From: Thiosulfativibrio zosterae
GTDB lineage: Bacteria > Pseudomonadota > Gammaproteobacteria > Thiomicrospirales > Thiomicrospiraceae
Assembly: GCF_011398155.1 (NCBI RefSeq)
Contig: NZ_AP021888.1
Location: 1,719,501 to 1,783,500, forward strand
DNA: 64,000 nt
Direction: 5' to 3'
Shown: positions 8,975 through 17,765 of the stretch, one piece after another
How the letters are laid out: each line of letters opens with the position of its first letter
Position numbering within the stretch: position 1 is the stretch's first letter
The notes under the pieces: generated by a model
What the model was told of the DNA's origin: nothing
The model's database searches: none
The model's input: the letters and a program-made list of their open reading frames with translations, nothing else
Made by a program: the position numbers and the translations under genes

Positions 8975-10213
8975 TCAGAGCTTGCCTAAAATAATCGACG
9001 CATTGGTGCCACCAAAACCAAGAGAGTTTGATAGGGCGTAATCAATCTTAGCTTGACGCGCTTCACCTTGCACAAAATCCAAATCACAGCCTTCTTCTGG
9101 GTCTTCAAGGTTCATGGTGGGGGGCATCACTTGCTCATAAATCGCTAAAGCGGTAAATACAGCTTCCATCCCTCCAGCAGCACCGAGGGCGTGGCCTGTC
9201 ATGGATTTGGTAGAACTAACGGTTAGGTTATAAGCATGTTGTCCAAACACTGATTTTACCGCCGCCGCTTCACACACATCACCCGCTGGGGTTGAAGTAC
9301 CATGCGCATTGATGTACTGAATTTGATCAGGATTTAAGCCTGCATTCAGCAATGTTTGTTTGACACAGCGAGCACCACCTTCTCCTCCGTCTGCTGGCTT
9401 AGTCATGTGATAAGCATCACCCGACATTCCAAAGCCCATAAACTCAGCATAAATTCGAGCCCCGCGAGCTTTGGCGTGTTCATACTCTTCCAAAACCACA
9501 ACACCCGCACCATCACTGAGTACAAATCCATCACGACCTTTATCCCAAGGACGACTGGCGCTTAGAGGATCATCGTTTCGAGTAGACAAGGCTTTAGCGG
9601 CTGCAAAGCCTGCCACACCTAAAGGCGTTGTGGCATATTCTGCGCCACCAGCGACCATGACATCGACATCCCCAAATTGGATTAAGCGTGCTGCATCGCC
9701 AATGGAGTGAGTTCCCGTGGCACAGGCGGTACTGATGGCTAAATTAGGACCTTTTAAACCATGCATAATAGAAAGGTTGCCTGAAATCATGTTAATGATT
9801 GAGCTGGGTACAAAAAATGGCGATACGCGTCTTGGTCCAGAATTGACTAAAGTAGCGTGTTGCTTCTCAATAGATGAAATCCCACCGATCCCTGAACCTA
9901 TGGAGACGCCAATTCTAAAAGCATTTTCTTCCGTGACTTCTAAACCGGAGTCTAACAAAGCTTGAGTACCGGCCGCCATGCCATAGTGAATAAAGGGGTC
10001 CATCTTTTTGGCTTCTTTGGCAGAGATATAATCTTCTATATTAAATCCCTTAATTTCACCGCCAAAAGTAACGGCAAAACCTGTGGTATCAAAGCCTGTT
10101 AAAGGGGCAATACCACTTTTACCAGCCAAAATCGCATCCCAGGTATCCTTAACATTATTTCCCAAAGGTGTTACACAACCCAATCCAGTAATCACAACGC
10201 GGCGCTTGCTCAA
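8975..10213 (-). CDS. fabF: 3-oxoacyl-ACP synthase II
   Basis: A 412-residue condensing enzyme for fatty acid elongation. The active-site Cys is C164 in [11 protein letters not shown], with the two histidines in [11 protein letters not shown] (near 304) and [10 protein letters not shown] (near 341). Length and motifs match FabF and not the shorter FabB. It is separated from acpP by an intrinsic terminator, so read-through or its own promoter must supply expression. It is followed closely by pabB. Confidence 0.95.
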   Translation of the reverse strand: MSKRRVVITGLGCVTPLGNNVKDTWDAILAGKSGIAPLTGFDTTGFAVTFGGEIKGFNIEDYISAKEAKKMDPFIHYGMAAGTQALLDSGLEVTEENAFRIGVSIGSGIGGISSIEKQHATLVNSGPRRVSPFFVPSSIINMISGNLSIMHGLKGPNLAISTACATGTHSIGDAARLIQFGDVDVMVAGGAEYATTPLGVAGFAAAKALSTRNDDPLSASRPWDKGRDGFVLSDGAGVVVLEEYEHAKARGARIYAEFMGFGMSGDAYHMTKPADGGEGGARCVKQTLLNAGLNPDQIQYINAHGTSTPAGDVCEAAAVKSVFGQHAYNLTVSSTKSMTGHALGAAGGMEAVFTALAIYEQVMPPTMNLEDPEEGCDLDFVQGEARQAKIDYALSNSLGFGGTNASIILGKL

Positions 10214-10297
10214 AATTTAATCCTCAAAAATTTCAATAAAATTTAATTTTTTAAACCCTAACCTTAGAGACTAGAAAATTAACTCTCCGTTAAAAAC

Positions 10298-10325
10298 AAA
10301 AAAAGCCGTCAAGACGGCTTTTTTG
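10298..10325 (-). terminator. Intrinsic terminator after acpP
   Basis: The hairpin GCCGTCAAGACGGC (10305-10318) is flanked by A and T runs, so it can act in both directions. For minus-strand transcription it lies just after acpP and before fabF, probably letting acpP be made in excess. Confidence 0.85.
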
Positions 10326-10342
10326 TTCTACTGACCTAAGAA

Positions 10343-10582
10343 TTAAGCTTCTAGGTGGGCATTCACATAAGCAGTTGCTTGTGCAAGTGTAGAGATTTTT
10401 TCAGCTTCTTCATCAGGAATTTCGCAATCAAATTCTTCTTCTAAAGCCATAACTAGTTCAACTGTATCAAGAGAATCTGCACCTAAATCGTCAATGAATG
10501 ATGCATCTGGTGTTACTTGAGATTCTTCAACACCTAGTTGCTCAACAACGATTTTCTTAACTCTTTCTTCAATACTGCTCAT
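10343..10582 (-). CDS. acpP: Acyl carrier protein
   Basis: A 79-residue acidic protein. S37 in [16 protein letters not shown] is the phosphopantetheine attachment site. It carries growing acyl chains for the neighbouring Fab enzymes and for lipid A and phospholipid synthesis. GGAG lies seven bases before the ATG. It has its own likely promoter upstream and a strong terminator downstream, consistent with higher expression than the flanking genes. Confidence 0.97.
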   Translation of the reverse strand: MSSIEERVKKIVVEQLGVEESQVTPDASFIDDLGADSLDTVELVMALEEEFDCEIPDEEAEKISTLAQATAYVNAHLEA

Positions 10583-10636
10583 GGAATACTCCGGTTTTTT
10601 GTTTAAAAATTTTTATCAACATAATGTTTGTGGTGT

Positions 10637-10665
10637 ATTTTCGCTCCAAGTGGATTTTTTATCAA
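10637..10665 (-). promoter_or_regulatory. Likely sigma-70 promoter of acpP
   Basis: On the minus strand TTGATA and GAAAAT are separated by 17 bp, about 55-80 bp before the acpP ATG. The 120-bp gap between fabG and acpP is otherwise empty. Confidence 0.5.
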
Positions 10666-10702
10666 GCTTTTTTAACAGCCTAGAAAAACCACCCTAAACA
10701 AA

Positions 10703-11440
10703 TCAAGACGACATATACATGCCACCATTCACATTAATGGTTTGGCCTGTAATATAAGTGCCGCCTTGCGACGCCAAAAAGGTCACGGTTCTGGCAATAT
10801 CTTCTGGCTCACCCAAGCGTTTCAGAGGGATTTGTTGTGCCAAAGCATCTCTTTGCTCTTGAGGTAAAGCACGCGTCATATCGGTATCTATAAAACCAGG
10901 TGCAACGGTATTAACCGTGACATTCTTTGAACCCACTTCGCGTGCCAAAGATTTGGTAAAGCCCATAATACCGGCCTTAGCTGCTGCATAATTGGTTTGA
11001 CCTGCATTACCCATAACACCCACAACAGATGCGATATTGATAATACAACCACCTTTAGCTTTCATCATGCCGCGCAAACAAGCCTTAGACATACGGAATA
11101 CTGAGGTTAAATTGGTTTGAATAATATCATCCCATTCCTCGTCTTTCATACGCATCAAAAGGTTATCGCGAGTAATCCCTGCGTTATTCACCAAAATAGT
11201 GGGAACACCAAACTGCTCTGTAATTTCAGCCAATACATCGGTAATCATTTGACCATCTGTGACATTTAAACATTTGCCAACGCCACCAAACTCTGCCAAA
11301 TATTCGGTAATATTTGCAGCACCTGAATCAGAAGTCGCTGTCCCGATGACCGTTGCGCCATTCTTAGCCAAATCCAAGGCTATCGCCTTACCAATTCCAC
11401 GGCTAGCGCCGGTTACAAATGCAATTTTTCCAGATAACAT
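10703..11440 (-). CDS. fabG: 3-oxoacyl-ACP reductase
   Basis: A 245-residue short-chain dehydrogenase that reduces 3-oxoacyl-ACP with NADPH. It shows the cofactor motif TGASRGIGK at 10-18, NNAG at 85-88 and the catalytic S138, Y151 and K155 in the expected places. It lies 14 bp after fabD and before acpP. Confidence 0.95.
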   Translation of the reverse strand: MLSGKIAFVTGASRGIGKAIALDLAKNGATVIGTATSDSGAANITEYLAEFGGVGKCLNVTDGQMITDVLAEITEQFGVPTILVNNAGITRDNLLMRMKDEEWDDIIQTNLTSVFRMSKACLRGMMKAKGGCIINIASVVGVMGNAGQTNYAAAKAGIMGFTKSLAREVGSKNVTVNTVAPGFIDTDMTRALPQEQRDALAQQIPLKRLGEPEDIARTVTFLASQGGTYITGQTINVNGGMYMSS

Positions 11441-11454
11441 TTTAAATTCCTTAT

Positions 11455-12378
11455 TTATAGCGTTTCAAGCGCTGCATTCAGCGAAGCAACATCTAAAACA
11501 GGCTTCATACCCATTTTGCGATCAATTCGACGGTTAAGCCCCATCAATACTTTGCCTGGCCCCAACTCATATAAATCTGTCACACCCTGCGCCTGCATCG
11601 TCTGAACGGTTTTTACCCATTGCACAGGTTGATACAATTGGGCCACCAGCGCTTGTTTAATTTGCGCGACATCTTGATAAGATTCTACCGCCACATTATG
11701 TAACACCGGCACTGTCGGCAAATTAAAGTCCATGGTAGACAACTTAATGGCTAAAGCATCTGCCGCCGGTTTCATGAGTGAACAATGAGACGGTACACTC
11801 ACGGCTAAAGGCACAACACGACTTGCGCCAGCGGCTTCCATTTTGGGGATCGCTTCGTCAACGGCATCTTTTGTGCCTGCAATAACCACCTGCCCAGGAG
11901 AGTTAAAATTAACCGCTTCAACAACACCATCAACCTCGGCACACACAGTAACAACCTGAGCATCTTCTAAACCTAAAACAGCTGCCATAGCACCGGTACC
12001 CGCTGGTACAGCAGATTGCATTAAGCGCCCACGCTCGGCAACCAATTCAACGCCCTGTTCCAGCGTTAAGGCACCTGAAGCAACCAATGCCGTATATTCA
12101 CCCAAAGAATGCCCCGCCATAAATGCTGGAGCTACAGCTTTTTGCGATAACAAAACTTGATAAACGGCATAGCCAGCAGTCAACATGGCGGGTTGAGTGA
12201 CATCGGTTTTATTCAGCGTTTCTTCTGGTCCATTTTGAACCACATCCCACAAATCGTAACCCAAAACCGCAGAAGCTCTGGCAAAAATGTCTGTAACCAA
12301 GGGGTATTCTGCGGCCAATTCAGCCAACATACCAACCGATTGTGAGCCTTGACCCGGGAATACAAATGCATATGACAT
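11455..12378 (-). CDS. fabD: Malonyl-CoA:ACP transacylase
   Basis: About 307 residues. It has GQGSQ near the N-terminus and the catalytic Ser in GHSLGEY (about S91), plus the conserved His in VSVPSHCSLM. It moves malonyl groups from CoA to ACP. The ATG at 12378 is used, because the in-frame TTG at 12396 would overlap the fabH stop and lacks a ribosome site. The gap to fabH is 14 bp. Confidence 0.94.
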   Translation of the reverse strand: MSYAFVFPGQGSQSVGMLAELAAEYPLVTDIFARASAVLGYDLWDVVQNGPEETLNKTDVTQPAMLTAGYAVYQVLLSQKAVAPAFMAGHSLGEYTALVASGALTLEQGVELVAERGRLMQSAVPAGTGAMAAVLGLEDAQVVTVCAEVDGVVEAVNFNSPGQVVIAGTKDAVDEAIPKMEAAGASRVVPLAVSVPSHCSLMKPAADALAIKLSTMDFNLPTVPVLHNVAVESYQDVAQIKQALVAQLYQPVQWVKTVQTMQAQGVTDLYELGPGKVLMGLNRRIDRKMGMKPVLDVASLNAALETL

Positions 12379-12392
12379 AAACAATTTCTCTA

Positions 12393-13370
12393 TCAATATT
12401 TAATTAAAGCTGAACCCCAGGTGAATCCACCACCAAAGGCTTCTAATAATAAGGTTTGTCCGCGCTGAATTCGGCCATCACGAATGGCTTCATTTAAGGC
12501 CATAGGCACAGATGCGCTTGAAGTATTCGCGTGTTTATTAACGGTAATAACTGTTTGGTCATCACGCAATTTTAATTTTTTTGCCGTCGCCATAATAATC
12601 CGCATATTGGCTTGATGAGGCACTAGCCAGTCTAAATCTTCTTTGACCATGCCATTAGCTTCTAGGGTTTCACTGGCGATGGAACTGAGCGTATTCACAG
12701 CCACTTTAAATACTTCATTGCCTTTCATGCTCATGGTGCGTTCTGCAATATCGTCAGTTAGTGGACGCTTTGAAACACCCGAAGGTACATGTAACAATTC
12801 TTCGTATTGACCATCTGCGTGTATATGTGTTGAAAGAATGCCAGGCTTAGTCGATGCCTCTAAAATAACCGCACCCGCGCCATCGCCAAACAACACGCAA
12901 GTATTGCGATCTTCCCAGTTGGTGATACGAGACAGCGTTTCCGCACCAACCACCAACACTTTCTTTGCCATACCGGTTTGGATAAACTGATCTGCCACAC
13001 TCAAGGCATAAACAAAGCCCGTGCAAACCGCCTGAATATCAAAAGCTGGCGCGCAACGATTACCCAAGCGCGTTTGTAGCAAACAAGCCGTACTCGGAAA
13101 AGTTTTATCAGGCGTCGTGGTTGCCACAATAATTAAATCTAATTCTTGTGAGTTTATCGCCGCCATTTTAAGGGCTTCAATGGATGCTTTTTCAGCCAAA
13201 TCACAGGTTGTTTGGTCATCGGCGGCTATGCGTCTTTCTTCGATACCCGTGCGCTCACGAATCCATGCATCACTGGTTTCAACAATCTTTTCTAAGTCAA
13301 AATTAGTGACGACTTTTTCAGGTAAATACCCACCTGTTCCAATAATACGACTGTAGATTCTTTGATTCAT
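12393..13370 (-). CDS. fabH: 3-oxoacyl-ACP synthase III
   Basis: A 325-residue initiating condensing enzyme that joins acetyl-CoA and malonyl-ACP. The catalytic C116 lies in AVCTGFVYAL, His in PHQANMRI and Asn in NKHANTSSASVP; the C-terminal GGGFTWGSAL is intact. It sits between plsX and fabD as in most gammaproteobacteria. Confidence 0.95.
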   Translation of the reverse strand: MNQRIYSRIIGTGGYLPEKVVTNFDLEKIVETSDAWIRERTGIEERRIAADDQTTCDLAEKASIEALKMAAINSQELDLIIVATTTPDKTFPSTACLLQTRLGNRCAPAFDIQAVCTGFVYALSVADQFIQTGMAKKVLVVGAETLSRITNWEDRNTCVLFGDGAGAVILEASTKPGILSTHIHADGQYEELLHVPSGVSKRPLTDDIAERTMSMKGNEVFKVAVNTLSSIASETLEANGMVKEDLDWLVPHQANMRIIMATAKKLKLRDDQTVITVNKHANTSSASVPMALNEAIRDGRIQRGQTLLLEAFGGGFTWGSALIKY

Positions 13371-13386
13371 GACAACATTCTTTTTA

Positions 13387-14424
13387 TTATATTTCGTTAT
13401 GAGTAGCTTCGATGACTTGGGGCGTTAATAAAGTAGCAACTTCTTGCGCTATTAATGCGGGTACATTTTTTTGCACTTCTAGACGCGCCTCAGCGATGGC
13501 GTGAAAGAAAGAAAATGCATCTGCGCCACCATGACTTTTAATCACAATTTTACGCAAGCCTAAAAATGAAGCACCATTATAGCGTCTTGGGTCGACTTTT
13601 TCTTTAAAAGCTTTCAAAACGGGATAAGACAACAAACCTATAAATTTAGTGAAAAGGTTACGATTAAAGGCTGCTTTTAAGTAAAAACCAATCATCTTGG
13701 CGACACCTTCGCTGGCTTTCAACGCAATATTGCCATCAAAACCATCACAAGACACCACATCCACATTGCCTTTGTAAATGTCATCGCCTTCCACATAACC
13801 AATATAGTTAATATCGATCAGCTTCAAAAGACTATTGGCATCTTTAATGCGTTGATGCCCCTTAATTTCTTCTTCGCCAATATTGAGCAAACCAATACGC
13901 GGCTTAGGATTTCCATCAATGGCTTTTGCCAAAACAGACCCCATCACGGCAAACTGCGCTAAGCTTTCGCCCTCTGAACCCACATTCGCGCCTAAATCCA
14001 AGACATGAACATGACCTTTCATGGTAGGCATACTGGTGCATATCGCTGGGCGATCAATACCCGGAATGGTTTTTAAAACAAACTTTGAAATGGCCATCAA
14101 AGCGCCGGTATTTCCCGCACTGACACACGCCTGAGCCACATCATCTTTCACCAAGTTAACAGCCAAGCGCATCGAAGATTGACGCTTGTTGCGTAACGCT
14201 TTAGAAGGCAGCTCATCCATATCAACCACTTGCTCTGCATGGGTAATGCTCAAGCGATTTTTATCAAATGATTTAGAAGCCAACTCGGCTTCAATCAATG
14301 CCTGATTTCCAACAAGATTAATATGAATATCTGAAAAATCTTTTAAAGCATGCAATGCTGCTGGCACAGTTACGGAAACTCCGTGGTCGCCGCCCATTGC
14401 GTCTATGGCAATATGAATTGTCAA
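13387..14424 (-). CDS. plsX: Phosphate acyltransferase PlsX
   Basis: It makes acyl-phosphate from acyl-ACP for phospholipid synthesis. It begins MTIHIAIDAMGGDHG and contains SAGNTGALM and LLNIGEEEIKG, as in the family. Two starts are possible: a GTG at 14442 and a TTG at 14424. The TTG is preferred because AGGGA lies eight bases upstream and the resulting N-terminus aligns with MTRLTLALDVMGGD of Escherichia coli PlsX. Peripheral membrane enzyme. rpmF lies upstream behind a terminator. Confidence 0.9.
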   Translation of the reverse strand: MTIHIAIDAMGGDHGVSVTVPAALHALKDFSDIHINLVGNQALIEAELASKSFDKNRLSITHAEQVVDMDELPSKALRNKRQSSMRLAVNLVKDDVAQACVSAGNTGALMAISKFVLKTIPGIDRPAICTSMPTMKGHVHVLDLGANVGSEGESLAQFAVMGSVLAKAIDGNPKPRIGLLNIGEEEIKGHQRIKDANSLLKLIDINYIGYVEGDDIYKGNVDVVSCDGFDGNIALKASEGVAKMIGFYLKAAFNRNLFTKFIGLLSYPVLKAFKEKVDPRRYNGASFLGLRKIVIKSHGGADAFSFFHAIAEARLEVQKNVPALIAQEVATLLTPQVIEATHNEI

Positions 14425-14483
14425 AATGTCATCCCTAGTCACTCAGCTCAACGAAGGCGTTAAGTTTTGCGAAAAAAACCAAT

Positions 14484-14540
14484 AAAAAAGGCGACTTCTT
14501 AAACCCAACCCAGGTTTGGGTCAGATTTAAGGCAGTCGCC
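14484..14540 (-). terminator. Intrinsic terminator between rpmF and plsX
   Basis: GGCGACT (14490-14496) pairs with AGTCGCC (14534-14540). A second inner stem (AAACCC with GGGTTT type pairing) fills the loop, and the T run follows on the minus strand. It would uncouple ribosomal protein output from the lipid genes. Confidence 0.75.
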
Positions 14541-14572
14541 TCAATCAAAATAAATTAGAGCAATTGCTAAAT

Positions 14573-14743
14573 TTATTTCTCAATAACTTTTTTACCTTTG
14601 TAAAAACCGTCAGCAGTTACATGATGACGACGGTGCACTTCACCCGTTGTTTGATCAACAGTGATTGCAGCAGCGTTTAATGAATCATGCGAACGACGCA
14701 TTCCGCGTCTTGATGGGGTTTTACGACTCTTTTGAACAGCCAT
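14573..14743 (-). CDS. rpmF: Ribosomal protein L32
   Basis: A 56-residue basic protein beginning [20 protein letters not shown] and ending GKKVIEK, typical of bacterial L32. A strong AGGAG lies seven bases before the ATG. It is placed between yceD and plsX as in Escherichia coli. The protein is part of the large ribosomal subunit. No zinc-type Cys pairs are seen, so it is the Cys-free form. Confidence 0.95.
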   Translation of the reverse strand: MAVQKSRKTPSRRGMRRSHDSLNAAAITVDQTTGEVHRRHHVTADGFYKGKKVIEK

Positions 14744-14760
14744 GATTTTCTCCTAAGTTG

Positions 14761-15288
14761 TTACTTTTTTCCTAAGCCCTGCAAAACTGCAAAAGGATTC
14801 GGTTTCGATTCTAATTCTATTTCTGCTTCCGCCGTTTCTGGCAAAGTTCCCACCGAGATTAACAACATCTCTGACGACTCATCTATCGGTGCGAGCGGTA
14901 TATTTAGCAACAACTCATCTTCAACTATTTCCATTAATGAGATAGTTTCAGAAGGTAATTCGTAAACTTCCACTTCTTCAGGCACATCGTCGGCTAGGGC
15001 TAACGATTCTACAAACACGCCTTTTACTTTAGCTTGAAATGGATAATCAAACGCTTTTAATGAGCGCTGACACTCTAATACTAAAGTGGTATTGAGTTGC
15101 ATTTCGAAAGCTGGAAACTTTAGCCCTCGGTCGTAATAAAATGAAATTGATATTTCAACATCATTGTCATGCGACACAGTGGCTTCGACCAAACGCGGAA
15201 ATAAACCCTGATTGACTCTGGCATCAAATCGCTTATGATGTTGCACAGCGTGAATCGGATCAATTAAATTTGGTAGCTTATTTAACAT
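14761..15288 (-). CDS. yceD: YceD/DUF177 23S rRNA accumulation protein
   Basis: A 175-residue acidic protein ending NPFAVLQGLGKK, the conserved tail of YceD. Family members are needed for normal 23S rRNA levels and are almost always encoded next to rpmF, as here (17 bp away). The central region has a conserved Cys (LECQRSL). The ATG has no ribosome site, and its promoter sits immediately upstream, so the message may be leaderless. Confidence 0.88.
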   Translation of the reverse strand: MLNKLPNLIDPIHAVQHHKRFDARVNQGLFPRLVEATVSHDNDVEISISFYYDRGLKFPAFEMQLNTTLVLECQRSLKAFDYPFQAKVKGVFVESLALADDVPEEVEVYELPSETISLMEIVEDELLLNIPLAPIDESSEMLLISVGTLPETAEAEIELESKPNPFAVLQGLGKK

Positions 15289-15295
15289 GGCGCGG

Positions 15296-15324
15296 ATTTT
15301 ACATTTTCCTTATAGTAAAGTCAA
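15296..15324 (-). promoter_or_regulatory. Strong promoter of the yceD-rpmF operon, adjacent to the ATG
   Basis: On the minus strand TTGACT and TAAAAT are exactly 17 bp apart. Only seven bases (CCGCGCC) separate the -10 box from the yceD ATG, so transcription should start at or next to the start codon. Confidence 0.65.
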
Positions 15325-15392
15325 AAAAAATTAACAATTAATCCACAGAATCAAAACCCTTTAAACACAATAAAAACAACAGCCTATTTATC

Positions 15393-16013
15393 ATGTCAAA
15401 AATTACAGACTTTCCGCAAATCATCCTAGCCTCTAGCTCGGTCTTTAGACGCCAACTCTTGGAAAAACTTCACATTCCTTTTCAATATGTTAGCCCAGAT
15501 ATTGATGAAACACGCTTAAGTCATGAAAGCCTAACAGACATGATTGACCGTCTGTCTATAGCAAAGGCTAAAGCCGTTGCCGACAGCCATAAAAACTGCA
15601 TTATTATTGCGTCTGATCAAAGTGCCTTTTTGAATAACGAGGTACTTAACAAACCTGGTAACTATGAAACGGCATTTGAGCAACTTAAAAACGCCAGCGG
15701 GCAGATCATAGAATTTCACACCGGACTGGTCGTTTTAGACACTCGGAAAACGCCTATTAATATTCAATGTCATCATGACATCACGCGCGTTCACTTTAGA
15801 AACCTTAGCAAAGAGCAAATTCACAGCTACCTAACGCTTGAAGAACCCTTTCAATGTGCTGGCAGTTTTAAATCTGAAGGCTTGGGCATTACCCTCTTTA
15901 GCAAAATTGAGTCTACCGACCCGAATGCACTGATCGGCCTCCCTTTAATCGCCTTAACCGATTGCTTAAATACTCTAGGTATTGAATTGCCATACTTGGT
16001 TAAAAACGCTTAA
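15393..16013 (+). CDS. yceF: 7-methyl-GTP pyrophosphatase (Maf family, YceF type)
   Basis: A 206-residue Maf-family nucleotide pyrophosphatase. It has ILASSSVFRRQLLEKL, the catalytic Asp in IIASDQS, and the YceF-type block CAGSFKSEGLGITLF followed by DPNALIGLPLIAL. YceF prefers m7GTP and may clear modified nucleotides. It is divergent from yceD, the usual neighbour in Escherichia coli as well. It converges on a HAD gene with a palindrome-bearing terminator between them. Confidence 0.9.
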   Translation: MSKITDFPQIILASSSVFRRQLLEKLHIPFQYVSPDIDETRLSHESLTDMIDRLSIAKAKAVADSHKNCIIIASDQSAFLNNEVLNKPGNYETAFEQLKNASGQIIEFHTGLVVLDTRKTPINIQCHHDITRVHFRNLSKEQIHSYLTLEEPFQCAGSFKSEGLGITLFSKIESTDPNALIGLPLIALTDCLNTLGIELPYLVKNA

Positions 16014-16018
16014 AAAGT

Positions 16019-16052
16019 GCCTAAAACTAACCAGGCCTGGTTGCTTTTAGGC
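16019..16052. terminator. Bidirectional terminator carrying the dispersed palindrome
   Basis: GCCTAAAA (16019-16026) pairs with TTTTAGGC (16045-16052), enclosing the palindrome. It lies between convergent yceF and the HAD gene, and its right arm overlaps the last bases of the HAD gene. Confidence 0.6.
16029..16042. repeat. Dispersed palindrome, copy 3 (yceF / HAD junction)
   Basis: AACCAGGCCTGGTT, the perfect consensus form. Confidence 0.9.
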
Positions 16053-16724
16053 TTGATAAGCCTGGCAATTCTCTAACAACCACGCCTGCAACCCTGCTAA
16101 ATCATCAAACAATTTGAGTGGTGCAAACTTTTGCAAGCGATCCGCTTCATGCACGCCATGCGTTAAACCCACTCTATCCATGCCAATACGATGCGCCATT
16201 TCCATATCAAATTCCGTATCACCGACCATCACGGCTTGGTGAGGTTGCAACTTAAAGGCTTCTAGGATTTGACTGAGCATCAGCGGATTAGGCTTAGAAG
16301 CAGATTCATGAGGGGTTCGTGTCATGTCAAACAGATGCCCCATACTATATTCGCGCAAAACCTGATCTAAACCGCGACGACTTTTACCCGTGGCAATGGC
16401 CACCTTGACACCTTGCTCTCTCAACGCAGCCAACAACTCTAGCGCACCTGAAAAGGTTTCCATCTGCTCATTAGAGTCCTGCAAAAAATGTTGCGAGTAA
16501 GCATTTGCCATACACTGCACTTGCGCTTCATCAGCTTGCGTATACAAAGCTCTAATCGCATTTTCTAGACTGAGCCCAATAATCTGCTTAGATTCAAAAG
16601 CCGATAAAACCGGGAAACCACATTTGGCTGCTGCAGCTTGAATGGAGGTCACAATTCTGGCCTCAGAATTCATCAAAGTCCCATCCCAATCAAAAATTAC
16701 GCACTGGTATTGCTTAGTTGTCAT
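16047..16724 (-). CDS. HAD-family phosphatase
   Basis: A 225-residue haloacid-dehalogenase-type hydrolase of the phosphoglycolate phosphatase group. The nucleophile D12 and D14 lie in VIFDWDGTLMNS, Ser/Thr in IATGKSRRG, Lys in ASKPNPLM and the acidic pair in MVGDTEFDMEMA. The substrate is not decided; Gph-like sugar phosphate or pyrophosphatase activity is possible. It lies 8 bp after rluC, as the HAD gene next to rluC does in Pseudomonas-like genomes. Confidence 0.87.
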   Translation of the reverse strand: MTTKQYQCVIFDWDGTLMNSEARIVTSIQAAAAKCGFPVLSAFESKQIIGLSLENAIRALYTQADEAQVQCMANAYSQHFLQDSNEQMETFSGALELLAALREQGVKVAIATGKSRRGLDQVLREYSMGHLFDMTRTPHESASKPNPLMLSQILEAFKLQPHQAVMVGDTEFDMEMAHRIGMDRVGLTHGVHEADRLQKFAPLKLFDDLAGLQAWLLENCQAYQA

Positions 16725-16732
16725 ATGTTTAA

Positions 16733-17662
16733 CTAACCCTTTCTTAAAACCTGTAAAGCCTGTTTAAAATCTTCAAACAAGGGGGCTTCTAAACGAATCC
16801 ATTGTTCGGTCACCGGATGCTTAAACCCTAAAAACTGCGCATGCAATGCCAAACGCTTTAAGCCGGTTGATTTAAATGCTTTATTAAAATCTTTATCACC
16901 ATATTTATCATCGCCCACCAAAGGACAGCCTTGTGATAAGGCATGGACCCGAATCTGATGCGTACGGCCTGTTTTGAGTTTGACCGCCACTAAATCACAG
17001 TCTGCAAAGGTTTCTTGCACGGTAAAGTAACTGATTGAAGGTTTGCCATCTTTGGATACCTGCACCATGCGTTCACCGGATTGCAGGGTATTTTTTAACA
17101 AAGGCACATCAACCTTACACTTACCTTCTGGCCAATGCCCCTTCACCAAACACAAATATTCTTTCGACATTTCATCTTCACGAATTTGCTCATGAAGCAA
17201 TTTCAAAACCTGTGCTTTTTTGGCCAACAAGATACAACCCGAGGTATCTCTATCTAAACGATGCACCAACTCCATGCGTTTTGCCAAAGGGCGTAAGGCA
17301 CGCGCTGCTTCAATCAATCCCATTTGAATACCACTGCCACCATGCACCGCTAATCCAGAAGGTTTATTAAACGCAATAATATCGTTATCTTCGAACAAAA
17401 TACTGGCTTCTAAAACCTCTAGCAATGAATCTGAAGGCGTTACCTCAAGCTTCTCAGGCACTGTCACCGGCGGAATGCGCACAATATCGCCGGCTTTAAT
17501 TCGCGTATCTGGCTTAACTCGCCCTTTATTAATACGCACTTCGCCCTTACGAATAATTCTATAAATTAAGGATTTAGGCGCTTTTCTTAGATGGCGCATT
17601 AAAAAATTATCCAGCCTTTGACCTTCATCTTCGCTAGACGCTTCTACATATTGAACCGACAT
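16733..17662 (-). CDS. rluC: 23S rRNA pseudouridine synthase RluC
   Basis: A 309-residue RluA-family enzyme with an N-terminal S4 RNA-binding domain (about 15-75). The catalytic Asp is D137 in VHRLDRDTSGC, and the late motif LKTGRTHQIRVH is present. RluC modifies three uridines in 23S rRNA. Its position divergent from rne matches Escherichia coli, where rluC and rne are also back to back; that makes RluC more likely than RluD. Confidence 0.9.
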   Translation of the reverse strand: MSVQYVEASSEDEGQRLDNFLMRHLRKAPKSLIYRIIRKGEVRINKGRVKPDTRIKAGDIVRIPPVTVPEKLEVTPSDSLLEVLEASILFEDNDIIAFNKPSGLAVHGGSGIQMGLIEAARALRPLAKRMELVHRLDRDTSGCILLAKKAQVLKLLHEQIREDEMSKEYLCLVKGHWPEGKCKVDVPLLKNTLQSGERMVQVSKDGKPSISYFTVQETFADCDLVAVKLKTGRTHQIRVHALSQGCPLVGDDKYGDKDFNKAFKSTGLKRLALHAQFLGFKHPVTEQWIRLEAPLFEDFKQALQVLRKG

Positions 17663-17730
17663 TCAGACACCGCACCTTGTTTGTGTTTTAAAATTTTGGG
17701 CTAGTTTACCGTTAAACCCGTCAAATGTCA

Positions 17731-17759
17731 TTGCATGCACCGGCAAGGGGTGCTATATT
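17731..17759 (+). promoter_or_regulatory. Promoter of rne with extended -10
   Basis: TTGCAT and TATATT are 17 bp apart, and TG precedes the -10 box by one base (TGCTATATT). The predicted start near 17766 leaves a leader of about 500 nt before rne. Confidence 0.6.
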
Positions 17760-17765
17760 TACGCA

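Noticed and set aside
12378-12396. TTG start for fabD at 12396
   Set aside because: It would overlap fabH and has no ribosome site; the ATG at 12378 gives the family N-terminus.
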